Of a stretch of 41,523 nt of DNA, positions 16,346 through 24,464 are shown in pieces. The first letter of the stretch is position 1, and each line of letters opens with the position of its first letter. The notes under the pieces are model-generated. The model was not told the DNA's origin, searched no databases, and saw only the letters and a program-made list of their open reading frames with translations. The stretch is from JALYTZ01 sp036559125 (GTDB taxonomy: Bacteria > Vulcanimicrobiota > Vulcanimicrobiia > Vulcanimicrobiales > Vulcanimicrobiaceae). The stretch covers positions 1 through 41,523 of the forward strand of contig DATBTT010000069.1 of the NCBI GenBank assembly GCA_036559125.1, in the 5' to 3' direction. Made by a program: the position numbers and the translations under genes.

Positions 16346-16786
16346 CTAGTTGATGAGTTTCAGCGCCGGACGCAATGCGACCAAAGGCAATCCGACGCTG
16401 ACCTTGTTTCCGGTTTTCGTCAGTGCGCTCAGCAACGTGGAGCAGAGTTGCGAAACGATGTAAATGCCGCGCCCCGAGTCGCTGTATTCTTCACCGGGCA
16501 GCGAGGCAACCGGCGTAAACCCGCGACCCGTATCGTAGACTTCCAGCGTAACTGCTCCGAGCGTATCGGCAATGACCGTAATGCGAATGGCGCCCGGCGC
16601 GTGACGCACGACATTTGCTACCAATTCGCCAAAAACGATTTCGGCGCCCTCATGATCGGACTCCGGCGTGCACGACTCGCGCACGAAGACCATGAAAGCA
16701 TGCCGGGCTAATAGCGCCTGCGCCGCTTCGGTCGCTTGGAAATGCCACTCAATGATAACCCCCAGACGTCGCCCAGAACGCCGCAA
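16346..16786 (-). CDS. RsbW/SpoIIAB-type HATPase (anti-sigma kinase-like), copy 1
   Basis: A histidine-kinase-like ATPase domain on its own. The ATP-lid boxes are present: N-box 'ELVANVVRHAPG', G1 'DTGRGF' and G2 'SGRGIYIVSQL', ending 'GNKVSVGLPL'. These proteins bind ATP and act as anti-sigma factor or STAS-protein kinases in partner switching. The core domain begins at IIEWHFQAT. The start is uncertain: TTG 16786 gives 146 residues, and a TTG at 16882 would add 32. It is paralogous to the gene at 19135-19584, sharing the opening EW(H/Q)F, ALLAR(H/R)AFM and the C-terminal layout. It converges on the Crp gene with a 29-bp gap. Confidence 0.8.
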   Translation of the reverse strand: MRRSGRRLGVIIEWHFQATEAAQALLARHAFMVFVRESCTPESDHEGAEIVFGELVANVVRHAPGAIRITVIADTLGAVTLEVYDTGRGFTPVASLPGEEYSDSGRGIYIVSQLCSTLLSALTKTGNKVSVGLPLVALRPALKLIN

Positions 16787-16987
16787 AATCGCGTTTCTCG
16801 TAGCTTCCTGACTCGGGCCTTCTACCGCTTTCCCGAAAGGAGGGGCCACCACACCTTCCCGTCTTATAGAACTGCTACGCAATCAAGCGCGTGCTCTCGG
16901 CGAGTTTACTCACGCAGTGCCTGTCGAGCGTAAAATCGCTTGGTCGTGGGTATGATGTCCCAATAGTTCGCATCGGCCAAGGAAGAT

Positions 16988-17635
16988 ATGTTTGTGGGTG
17001 TCGGTATGACGGGTAAGGTGCTCGCTCTCGCGTTCTCTAAAATCCGGGAGGCGCTTTACCGGCTCGCGCAAGAATCGCAGTTCCGTACGCGACACCCGGA
17101 CGCCGTGATCGCATCTGGAGCCCTACTATATGGCGCCGCTCGTATAACCGCCGGCCGCCGGCTGTTTATCGATCGGCGCGCATACTTGAGTTGCGGCTCG
17201 CTCAACAACGGCGGCGGGTACATCCGCATGGGCGATTATGTCGAGATCGGCCCGTACGCAGTATTATGGGGCCACGGCGGTATCACGATCGGCAGTGACG
17301 TTCATATAGGCGCCCACGTCAGCATTACGGCGCACGAGGCACTGCGGCCGCAGCCGGATAAGGCCGATCCTGCAGTTCCGTTGGACTTCGAATTTAACGA
17401 GGTCGTTATTGAGGACCACGTCCTCATCTGCTCGGGCACGACGATCGTTCCCGGCGTTCGGATCGGCCATCATTCGATGATTGGCGCAGGGGCGGTCGTG
17501 GTTAGCGACATCCCGCCTTACAGCTTAGCAGTTGGATGCCCGGCGCGCGTCGTTAAACCGCTAACCACCCGACGGTACGCTGAGGGCGAACCACTTGCGT
17601 CCGCGGCGACGGAGTTGACGCTGCAGAGATCGTAG
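16988..17635 (+). CDS. Hexapeptide-repeat (left-handed beta-helix) acyltransferase
   Basis: A 215-residue acetyltransferase of the maltose/galactoside O-acetyltransferase type, which moves an acetyl group from acetyl-CoA to a sugar or surface glycan. The hexapeptide ladder is seen in 'GGYIRMGDYVEIGPYAVLWG', 'ITIGSDVHIGAHVSIT' and 'VPGVRIGHHSMIGAGAVV', with the catalytic His probably in 'SITAHE'. The C-terminal 'SDIPPYSLAVGCPARVVK' is diagnostic. ATG 16988 has AAGGA four to five bases upstream. It stands alone between regulatory genes, so its substrate is unknown. Confidence 0.88.
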   Translation: MFVGVGMTGKVLALAFSKIREALYRLAQESQFRTRHPDAVIASGALLYGAARITAGRRLFIDRRAYLSCGSLNNGGGYIRMGDYVEIGPYAVLWGHGGITIGSDVHIGAHVSITAHEALRPQPDKADPAVPLDFEFNEVVIEDHVLICSGTTIVPGVRIGHHSMIGAGAVVVSDIPPYSLAVGCPARVVKPLTTRRYAEGEPLASAATELTLQRS

Positions 17636-17711
17636 CGCCAAAAGGCGGCATGCATATATGCCCACTTCCGTACCGACTGAGCGCTTCTTATCCGCTTTAA
17701 TTTTTGGGCAG

Positions 17712-17741
17712 ACACGTTGCTTTTGAGCACACACGTTGCTT
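17712..17741 (+). repeat. Short direct repeat upstream of the HicB-like gene
   Basis: The 11-bp sequence ACACGTTGCTT occurs at 17712-17722 and 17731-17741. The copies lie 18-47 bp before the ATG of the HicB-like gene and are 19 bp apart, about two helical turns, so they could be an operator. Confidence 0.4.
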
Positions 17742-17758
17742 CGGGAGGTGCGTCAGTA

Positions 17759-18076
17759 ATGGAACCGCTTCGCGTTCGCGTTACGCAACTTGGAACAGGG
17801 TACGTTGCCGAAAGCTACGCTCCGGCGATTACGGGCCTGGGTTCGTCACCCGAGGAAGCCGCCGAAAATGCGCGCATCAAGGCGCTCGCCGTCTTCGACG
17901 CGTTTGCCCGCGAATCGCAGCCCGCGACATTGATCGTTCGCATCGATGAACCCGGCCGCAGCGCGATTGCGATGCAGCCAATGGAAAAACGATTTTCGCT
18001 GGACCTCGCGGGCAAACAGGCGGGCTCGTATTATTTCGACTCGGAGGGCAACGCCTTCGCGCCCGCAGGCTCCTAA
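17759..18076 (+). CDS. HicB-fold-like hypothetical protein
   Basis: A 105-residue protein. Residues 1-45 (LRVRVTQLGTGYVAESYAP, then GLGSSPEEAAENARIKAL) follow the beta-beta-beta-alpha pattern of HicB/partial RNase-H-like domains, including the usual acidic-then-helix 'SSPEEAAENA'. The C-terminal half lacks an obvious DNA-binding domain. No HicA-like toxin ORF lies beside it, so I do not call a toxin-antitoxin pair. ATG 17759 is preferred over the upstream start because GGGAGG lies 10 bp upstream. It converges on the second Crp gene with a 1-bp gap. Function is unknown. Confidence 0.55.
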   Translation: MEPLRVRVTQLGTGYVAESYAPAITGLGSSPEEAAENARIKALAVFDAFARESQPATLIVRIDEPGRSAIAMQPMEKRFSLDLAGKQAGSYYFDSEGNAFAPAGS

Positions 18077-18077
18077 G

Positions 18078-18905
18078 TCAAGGCGTGTGCTCTTGCGTCG
18101 AACCGTCGCCGCTGAACGCCGGGACCTGGGCCGAACCAAATGGGGACGACTCCTTGCGTGCCGAATATCCCATGATGTTTTTCCAGTCGCGTTCGATGGT
18201 TTCGTAACACTCACACGACGCCGATTCCAGGCCGGATCGGTTACGTATGGTAATGTGTCCGCGCGAATACGAGATGAAGCCCGCCTCTTGCAATGCCGAT
18301 GCCGCAAGCGTGACGCTCCCCCGGCGCACCCCTAACATCTGACTCAAGAACTCCTGAGTCAGCAGTATGAGGTCACTATCAACGCGATCGTGCGCCATCA
18401 AGAGCCATCGGGCGCAGCGTTCGTTGGTCGGGTGCAGGCTACTACACGCCGAGATTTGCGCGGTTACCATAAGCGTAGCTTGCGCGTAGCGCAGGACGAA
18501 TGCTTTCAGCTCGGGTTCGGCCTGGACAGCCGCTGCGAAATCCCCAACATCAAGGCATTCGGCTCCATTGGGCACTTGCACGACGGCACGCTGATTCGCG
18601 CGTGCTTGACCGAGCGCGAGCGACAGGCCCGTCATGCCCTCGCGGCCGATAAGGCCGACCTCGGCCGTGCTGCCATCCGACATATCCAGCACAATCGAAA
18701 TGACGCTCGCAAGGGGGAATAACACCCGGTTCAGCGGCTCGCCACGATCGAAGATCAGATCGCCGCGCTTAAGCCCAATACGCACGAGCGAAGGCCGAAG
18801 TATATCCATTGCGGCGGGCGGCATGTGATCCAAAAACAGGTTGCCTGTGGCGCGAGGCGAGGAGACGCCCACGACCAAGTCCGATCTAGCTGAGTCATAG
18901 ACCAT
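18078..18905 (-). CDS. Crp/Fnr family transcriptional regulator
   Basis: A 275-residue regulator. The sensor beta roll is at residues 20-150: 'LKRGDLIFDRGEPLNRVLFP', then 'STAEVGLIGREGMTGLSLAL', a pattern common in the 'GREG-M' subgroup of Crp-like proteins. The HTH is at about 190-235: 'TQEFLSQMLGVRRGSVTLAA' followed by 'GFISYSRGHITI'. The last 45 residues include CxCYE (SASCECYETI), which is typical of this subgroup's C-terminus. The start is uncertain: ATG 18905 lacks a good ribosome site. It is divergent from the second HATPase gene, which it might regulate. Confidence 0.85.
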   Translation of the reverse strand: MVYDSARSDLVVGVSSPRATGNLFLDHMPPAAMDILRPSLVRIGLKRGDLIFDRGEPLNRVLFPLASVISIVLDMSDGSTAEVGLIGREGMTGLSLALGQARANQRAVVQVPNGAECLDVGDFAAAVQAEPELKAFVLRYAQATLMVTAQISACSSLHPTNERCARWLLMAHDRVDSDLILLTQEFLSQMLGVRRGSVTLAASALQEAGFISYSRGHITIRNRSGLESASCECYETIERDWKNIMGYSARKESSPFGSAQVPAFSGDGSTQEHTP

Positions 18906-19134
18906 CAGCGGATACGGTGGAACTCGACGGAGATCGACCGATGAGTCTATGAAAAGACCGGCGACCCACGCATGGGGCCATGCGCCAAGTACTCGTCCCT
19001 TTCTTCGAAAAGCAGGACAGCCCTTCAAATCGATGCACCTATTACGAAGGCATGCGTACGAAACCGCACATATGGGTACAGCGTGGTGGCAGTGGCCCGG
19101 AAACCGGGGCGGGGCCGCTTTTCGAAGTCATGAG

Positions 19135-19584
19135 ATGGGCGGCACGAAGGAAATGGAGTGGCAGTTTAACGCGGTTGATGCGAAGGCAGCGCTCCTAGCG
19201 CGCCGTGCCTTCATGGACTTTCTTCAGGTGTCATGCGCGCTGGAATCCGACTGCGAGAGCGCTCAAATTGTATTCGTCGAGTTGGTTACGAACGTCATGC
19301 GGCATGCACCTGGGCCCATTGACATCACGCTGCAGTCCGATGCGCGAGGCCTCGTCGTGTTGGACGTGTACGACTCAGGCGAAGGTTTTGTGGCAGAGCC
19401 AACTCTTCCGCCGATCTCAAGCGAATCCGGGCGCGGTCTCTACATCGTATCGAAACTCTGTGCCGGTCTGTCATCAACCCGTACTGCGTCCGGAAACAAG
19501 GTAAGCGTCGTACTACCGGTAACGACCCAACCGGCTGCGTTTCATCTCGTGAAGCAAGGACGGACACCCTCATTATTCGATTGA
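19135..19584 (+). CDS. RsbW/SpoIIAB-type HATPase (anti-sigma kinase-like), copy 2
   Basis: A 149-residue single-domain HATPase, paralogous to the gene at 16346-16786. N-box 'ELVTNVMRHAPG' (N53 expected to bind Mg-ATP), G1 'DSGEGF', G2 'SGRGLYIVSKL' and the closing 'GNKVSVVLPV' are intact. The expected role is binding ATP and switching between a sigma factor and a STAS antagonist such as the protein encoded at 10816. ATG 19135 is used; ATG 19153 (MEWQF) is the alternative, matching the core start of the paralogue. It is divergent from the Crp-like gene at 18905, with about 230 bp between them and no gene there. Confidence 0.8.
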   Translation: MGGTKEMEWQFNAVDAKAALLARRAFMDFLQVSCALESDCESAQIVFVELVTNVMRHAPGPIDITLQSDARGLVVLDVYDSGEGFVAEPTLPPISSESGRGLYIVSKLCAGLSSTRTASGNKVSVVLPVTTQPAAFHLVKQGRTPSLFD

Positions 19585-19685
19585 CGCACGCATCACATGC
19601 CGGTGCTGCTCGGCGCGCATCTCGAAAAATGCAAAGAATAACTCCGGTTTGTATGTACTGCACCCGATCCGGGTAAACGTTGTGC

Positions 19686-20984
19686 GTGCCCAAGCGCATT
19701 CTCTTCAACACGTTCGGCTCATACGGTGACGTGCATCCATATCTCGCGATTGCGCTCGAACTGCAACGCCGCGGGTACCAACCCGTCATCGCCACCATGG
19801 AAGCGTATCGCGACAAAGTCGAAGCGCTCGGTATCGAGTTTCACCCGGTCCGTCCCAGCATAGGCGTAACCGACGTCCAACGCGTATTCGAGCACCCCAT
19901 GCGCGGACCGGAACATCTCCTGCGCAACATTCTAATTCCATCGCTGCCCGACAGTTACGCAGACGTCATGGAAGCGGCGAAGGGCGCCGATATTATCGTA
20001 ACGCACACGTGCACGTACGCGGGCGCCATTGCTGCCGAGTCGCTGAAGTTGCCGTGGATATCGACCGTATTGTCGCCCGTAGCGTTCTTTTCGGCGCACG
20101 AATCGATCGTCGTTCCCCCGATGCCGCTGCTGCAACGCCTTCTTACTACGAGCCCGGCTGCCAACGGTGCGCTCATCGCACTGGTCAAATACGTTTCGCG
20201 CATGTGGGCACGACCGATCGTGCGGTTTCGCACGGAACTCGGCCTGCCGCGCGGAGGGCATCCCATTTTCGAAGGGCTGCATTCACCGCAATGCGTGCTC
20301 GCGCTCTTCTCGCGCGCGCTGGCGCAGCCTCAACGCGACTGGCCCGCGAACACGCACCTTACCGGCTTCGTCTTCCACGACGAAATCGCTCTCGGGCTCG
20401 AGCCCGCTTTGGAGCGATTTCTCGTCGGCGGTCCGCCTCCGGTCGCGTTCACGCTTGGAAGCGCCGTCGTCCATCTCGACGGCGATTTCTACGCCATCGC
20501 GAGCCGCATCGCGCATCGCCTTGGGCTGCGTGCCGTGTTGCTGGTCGGAGACAATCCGTCCAACCTCGCCAACGTGCGCCTCTCGAATAACGTCGCTGCA
20601 TTCGAGTACGCGCCGTTCGCAAAGCTGTTTACGCGGGCGCAAGCCGTCGTCCACCAGGGCGGCATCGGCACGACGGCTCAAGCACTGCGCGCCGGGCGCC
20701 CGACGGTCGTCGTTCCGCATGCCTACGACCAGCCCGACACGGCGGCGCGCGTCGAACGGCTCGGCGTCGCGCGCTCGGTCCACAAGAACGCGCTTTCAGA
20801 AAAGACGCTAGAGGCAGCGTTGAGCGACGTGTTGGGCGACCCGCGCTATGCTGCTCGCGCCCAAGATGTGGCTGGAATCGTTCGCAGCGAAGACGGAGTC
20901 GCTACTGCTTGTGATGCGATCGAGCGTCATCTCGCACTTTCAACACGACCAGCGCTCCAATCGCAAAACTTATGCTTGCGATAA
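19686..20984 (+). CDS. UGT-type glycosyltransferase (GT1 family)
   Basis: A 432-residue glycosyltransferase of the GT-B fold, like sterol glucosyltransferases and rhamnosyltransferases that glycosylate lipids or natural products. The N-terminal acceptor domain begins 'KRILFNTFGSYGDVHPYLAI', with the family's 'GSYGDVHP' loop. The C-terminal donor domain has 'VVHQGGIGTTAQALRAGRP', which binds the nucleotide sugar. GTG 19686 (MPKRILF) or TTG 19680 is the start; neither has a clear ribosome site. The last 83 bp overlap, on the opposite strand, the end of the MFS gene, and both proteins appear to use those bases as coding sequence. Confidence 0.85.
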   Translation: MPKRILFNTFGSYGDVHPYLAIALELQRRGYQPVIATMEAYRDKVEALGIEFHPVRPSIGVTDVQRVFEHPMRGPEHLLRNILIPSLPDSYADVMEAAKGADIIVTHTCTYAGAIAAESLKLPWISTVLSPVAFFSAHESIVVPPMPLLQRLLTTSPAANGALIALVKYVSRMWARPIVRFRTELGLPRGGHPIFEGLHSPQCVLALFSRALAQPQRDWPANTHLTGFVFHDEIALGLEPALERFLVGGPPPVAFTLGSAVVHLDGDFYAIASRIAHRLGLRAVLLVGDNPSNLANVRLSNNVAAFEYAPFAKLFTRAQAVVHQGGIGTTAQALRAGRPTVVVPHAYDQPDTAARVERLGVARSVHKNALSEKTLEAALSDVLGDPRYAARAQDVAGIVRSEDGVATACDAIERHLALSTRPALQSQNLCLR

Positions 20985-22122
20985 CGAAGAGCACGCGATA
21001 GCCCGCGAGCCGGTTTCCGAATATCGTGAGGACCCATCCGCCGAACGCCGGCGCCACAACCGCAGGCAACCCCGCCGCGATTCCCCACAGACCGAGGTCG
21101 CGCGCAACGTCGCGCAATTTTGGAACCGCGTCGATCCCCATCGCCCAATCCGTCGACAAAAATGCGCCAAAGCCAAGACCGAAGAGAACTGCGAACGGAA
21201 TGACGACCAGTATATTGGGAACGAGCGCAAAGATAAGCGTGCACAGCGCCATGGGAATCGCCGCCAACGCGACCAGACCCTTGCGCGTCACGCGATCGGA
21301 AAGCTTGCCCGACAAGACGCTCGAGACGATCGCGCCGACGAGCGAGAGGCCCGCTACCAGCGCAGTTCCCGTCGACGGGTGCGATTGGTGCAGCACGTCT
21401 TTGAAAAAGTATAGGACGTACGTCATGAGAAGGCTCATGCCGAAGAGCGTGAAGGAGCGCGCGATAAAAACGACGATGAAATCGTGCCAATCGGAAACCT
21501 GCGCTTTGTCTTGCTCGGCTTCGCGCACCTCGGCGCTTTTGCGCCCGTCCTTCTCGCGAATCGGAAGAACCGAAAATACCCCGGCCGTATTGAGGACCGC
21601 AGCCACGAGGAACACCATCGCGGGCGATACTTGACTCGACACTGCGAGGGCGATTGCGGTACCCACCAGCGCGGCGGCGCCGCGCGCGCCCGCCGAAAGG
21701 CCCCAATGTTCGCGCGGGACGACCTCCGGCATGAGCGCCTGGTATGCGCTAATGCTTAACTGATGACCGAACGTGCTCACGACGAATCCGATTCCCAGCG
21801 TCAGCGTCGAATGCGAAACAACCATGTAGAGCAGCCCGAGCGTGTTGACGATCGCGCCGGCATAGATCGTATACCGGCGGGGCACGCCTCTGCGCCAAAA
21901 CCAGTCCGAAATGCCGCCGAAAATCGGGGGTACGATCATGGCGATGATCGCGGCCGTCGTAGAAAGCTCGGCAAACGCAACGACGTAGTTCGTAACGTGG
22001 AAGCGTAGAAGGGCCGCCGGTACGGCAATCGTCAGTAACGCGACTTGCTGAAAGTTTAGGGGAATCCAATAGGCATTGAGCCATGCCTGTTTGCGAATCT
22101 GGGGAGTCAGTAGCGCTCGCAT
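20902..22122 (-). CDS. MFS transporter
   Basis: A 406-residue transporter with about 12 predicted helices. Features are 'PPIFGGISDWFWRRGVPRR' for the A-motif region, 'MPEVVPREHWGLSAGARGAA' and 'SGKLSDRVTRKGLVALAAIP'. The 'MPEVVP' element recalls the GPH/SLC45-like sugar transporter group. The substrate is unknown. ATG 22122 lies inside the last codons of the upstream PlsC gene (16-bp overlap), so the two are translationally coupled. This is a likely pair of lipid- or glycolipid-related functions together with the glycosyltransferase gene opposite (inference). Confidence 0.85.
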   Translation of the reverse strand: MRALLTPQIRKQAWLNAYWIPLNFQQVALLTIAVPAALLRFHVTNYVVAFAELSTTAAIIAMIVPPIFGGISDWFWRRGVPRRYTIYAGAIVNTLGLLYMVVSHSTLTLGIGFVVSTFGHQLSISAYQALMPEVVPREHWGLSAGARGAAALVGTAIALAVSSQVSPAMVFLVAAVLNTAGVFSVLPIREKDGRKSAEVREAEQDKAQVSDWHDFIVVFIARSFTLFGMSLLMTYVLYFFKDVLHQSHPSTGTALVAGLSLVGAIVSSVLSGKLSDRVTRKGLVALAAIPMALCTLIFALVPNILVVIPFAVLFGLGFGAFLSTDWAMGIDAVPKLRDVARDLGLWGIAAGLPAVVAPAFGGWVLTIFGNRLAGYRVLFVIASISFAIGALVVLKVRDDARSHHKQ

Positions 22123-23318
22123 GCGTTGGCGCGATCGAGCGCTGCGAGCGTTTCACCGTAACAATTTGCTTGATGCGTAACGATGTTGCCGACGTGAGGA
22201 AACCGCGGATGGCGTCCTCCTTGTAAGCGGTATCGACCGCGCGATTTCGAAATCAAGCCCAGTTGCGCCAGCCGCCCAACCGCCGCAGCGGTCGCCGCAT
22301 CGGGATTTACCCGCAGCCGCGGATCGACGAATGCGCGCGGCGGTAGAGCCCTCACGCGCTCGCGAACGGCACCCTTCGCGTCCGCGACATTGAACGTCGT
22401 TCCGGCGCCTCGCGTTAGGTAGTCCGCGACAACCTGGCTGGTCGTGACCGGCCGCGCGGCTTTGAGCGAGGTCTCTATGTCGTCGGGATCGTCGGGCGCC
22501 ACGATTCGGTACAGCAACGACAGCCGCTTTCCGACAAACGGATCGTAACTGATCGGAACGACCACTACGCGCGCGAGCGCTGCAAGCCGCCGGAGCGAAC
22601 GCAACATGGGACGCATTCGGCCATCGCTCGTATATCCGCCTTCCGGCGTCAGATACACGGTTCCACCCAGCCGCAACGTCGATTCGACGCGTTCGAAGTC
22701 CCGTTCTATCCCGTCCCGCGTAGCCTCCAACAGCTCCCGCCGATAGGGCTCGCGCAATGATCGCATCGAAACTTTAGTCGAAAACGCCGTTCCAAACGCG
22801 CGCGGCGAGCGGACGTCGTCCAGCGTGCGCACCGCTGCGCGGCCGGCGAACGGCGCGAGCGCGTCATCGCTGAAGGCTTGGGTCAAGGGCAGATCGCCGT
22901 GCCGTTGGCGCAACGCCCACGCCAGACTGCCGATCGAGCGCGCGCGCAGATGGTTTTCTATCGGCAGCATGCCGAGCATCCGGTAGAACCCGCTCCAGTC
23001 CGCATCGCGCAAAAGTGGCGCGAGCGCGGGATACTGCGCCGCCATGAATCCGGGCTCGAAGTTTCGCCGCGTCACGACCCAAAACACGGGGCGCCCTGCA
23101 TGCAGTACGAGTTCTGTGGGAACGGCGAGGCTGTCCAAGTCGTTCTGATGATTCGAAACCAGCAGGGTCGGCTCACTGTCGTGCGGCAGCGTGCCCCATC
23201 CGCGCACCCGGTACGCGAGGTGCAAATACGGCGCAACAATCGCGGCACACGCAAACTGCACCGGCGCGATCCCCCGCGCGACGCCTCGAACCCGATGCGA
23301 AGCAACTGCAACTGCCAT
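22107..23318 (-). CDS. PlsC-type 1-acylglycerol-3-phosphate acyltransferase-like protein
   Basis: A 403-residue acyltransferase. The catalytic HX4D is present as 'SNHQNDLDS' (near residues 56-62) and the glycerophosphate-binding EG motif as 'LTPEGGY' (near residue 225). Such enzymes transfer acyl chains to lysophosphatidate or similar acceptors at the inner membrane. The protein is longer than standard PlsC (about 240-260 residues): a C-terminal extension of about 120 residues is rich in Arg and Ala and contains 'LAQLGLISKSRGRYRL', which resembles a winged-helix element. ATG 23318 has TAGG eight bases upstream. Coupled to the MFS gene. Confidence 0.75.
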   Translation of the reverse strand: MAVAVASHRVRGVARGIAPVQFACAAIVAPYLHLAYRVRGWGTLPHDSEPTLLVSNHQNDLDSLAVPTELVLHAGRPVFWVVTRRNFEPGFMAAQYPALAPLLRDADWSGFYRMLGMLPIENHLRARSIGSLAWALRQRHGDLPLTQAFSDDALAPFAGRAAVRTLDDVRSPRAFGTAFSTKVSMRSLREPYRRELLEATRDGIERDFERVESTLRLGGTVYLTPEGGYTSDGRMRPMLRSLRRLAALARVVVVPISYDPFVGKRLSLLYRIVAPDDPDDIETSLKAARPVTTSQVVADYLTRGAGTTFNVADAKGAVRERVRALPPRAFVDPRLRVNPDAATAAAVGRLAQLGLISKSRGRYRLQGGRHPRFPHVGNIVTHQANCYGETLAALDRANACERY

Positions 23319-23374
23319 AACAAAAACCTACCCAAAAACCACCCCCACCCCGTCACCGCGAGCCCGTGACCCCC

Positions 23375-23397
23375 GTCACCCTGAGCCTGTCGAAGGG
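23375..23397 (+). repeat. Dispersed repeat, copy 2 (supplies a stop codon)
   Basis: Exact core GTCACCCTGAGCCTGTCGAA followed by GGG on the + strand. On the minus strand it encodes RPSTGSG and the TGA stop of the DUF4432 gene. A partial, degenerate copy (CGTCACCGCGAGCCCGTGAC) precedes it at 23351. Confidence 0.9.
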
Positions 23398-24464
23398 CGT
23401 ATAGCGCGCGCGAGCGTATCGATCGCGTCGCCTTCGAGCACTTCGAAACGTAGGTCATAATTGCGCGTTTCACCGGGTTCGAGAAACGGCAACGTTCCGC
23501 GCTCGCCTGCCGCGACACGGCCTTCGATCGTCGGACAGTTTGCCGGTTCGACCGCCATGACGTAATCCCGTACGCCCAACATGCGCCAGGTAAAAAGCGC
23601 GGGCAATTGCACGGGATCGAACCGTACTACGAGCGCAAGCCCGCGACCGTTCGCAAGCTTCCGATTCGACATCATGGCAACCGCGCATCCGTCCTGCAGC
23701 GCAACCGGCTGGTGAACGAACACCTGCTCTTTGAACTGCGCATCCGGTGGCCCGCCGCGGTCCCATTGCGCGAGACCCGCCGCAGCGGCCGCGTCGCGCG
23801 GATGCATCGCATGCTGCGAGACGTCCAGTCGCATGTTTTCGTCCAGCAGCGGATAACCCGCATTGCAATGATAGAGCAGCATGTGCGGTGCGGCGGTCCC
23901 ACCTTCGTTCGTGACGCGATCGTGCAAGTGCAGCACGGGCGAATCGAATGCGATGCGCCAAGTTCGCTCCAATCGAAGGCAATGTCCGAACAAGCTCGCT
24001 TCCCGGACGACCCCGGTTATCTCGACCCACCGCTGCGCGCCCTCGCAAACGACCCGATGTGCGACGGACTCAGCCGCAAGGTGGTTGATGCGTCCGTGTT
24101 GTCCCCACGATCCGAAGCGGTCCCGGCCGGGCGGCCCGAATGCCATTAGACCGCACGTCGTTACCAGTCCGCCAAAAAAAGAACGCTCGAACGCATCGCC
24201 GTCGGGCGCGTAGACCGCCTCTCGCACGACGCCCGCGGGCGCTTGCCATGCGAGCGACGTGCCCTTAAAATACGCGCGCGGAACGTCCAACGCGCGATCG
24301 GGCAAACATTCGAACTCAAAACCCGACGGCGTGCGCACGAGCAAACCGCGCATGCCGCGAGCCGAGCCGTCCTCGTATTGCACTGCCGTGACACCGCCAA
24401 GCTGTTCCGCGCGCCCGAGGCGTGGATCCACGCTCAGAACTCCCAGAGCATGGCGCGCGTCCAC
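23376..24464 (-). CDS. DUF4432 / aldose-1-epimerase-like protein
   Basis: A 362-residue beta-sandwich protein of the galactose mutarotase superfamily. Visible features are 'FECLPDRALDVPRAYFKG', 'GLVTTCGLMAFGPPG', 'LHLHDRVTNEGG' and 'YHCNAGYPLLDE', typical of DUF4432, whose members may interconvert sugar anomers or epimers. The last residues, RAIRPSTGSG, are encoded by the dispersed repeat, which also provides the stop. The start is uncertain: GTG 24464 overlaps the upstream cyclase gene by 31 bp, and a GTG just after the cyclase stop would shorten the protein by about 12 residues. It is the last gene of the long leftward run. Confidence 0.8.
   Translation of the reverse strand: MDARHALGVLSVDPRLGRAEQLGGVTAVQYEDGSARGMRGLLVRTPSGFEFECLPDRALDVPRAYFKGTSLAWQAPAGVVREAVYAPDGDAFERSFFGGLVTTCGLMAFGPPGRDRFGSWGQHGRINHLAAESVAHRVVCEGAQRWVEITGVVREASLFGHCLRLERTWRIAFDSPVLHLHDRVTNEGGTAAPHMLLYHCNAGYPLLDENMRLDVSQHAMHPRDAAAAAGLAQWDRGGPPDAQFKEQVFVHQPVALQDGCAVAMMSNRKLANGRGLALVVRFDPVQLPALFTWRMLGVRDYVMAVEPANCPTIEGRVAAGERGTLPFLEPGETRNYDLRFEVLEGDAIDTLARAIRPSTGSG

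Noticed and set aside
17759..18076. Toxin-antitoxin pair (HicAB)
   Set aside because: No HicA-like toxin is adjacent; the neighbouring gene is a Crp-type regulator on the other strand.
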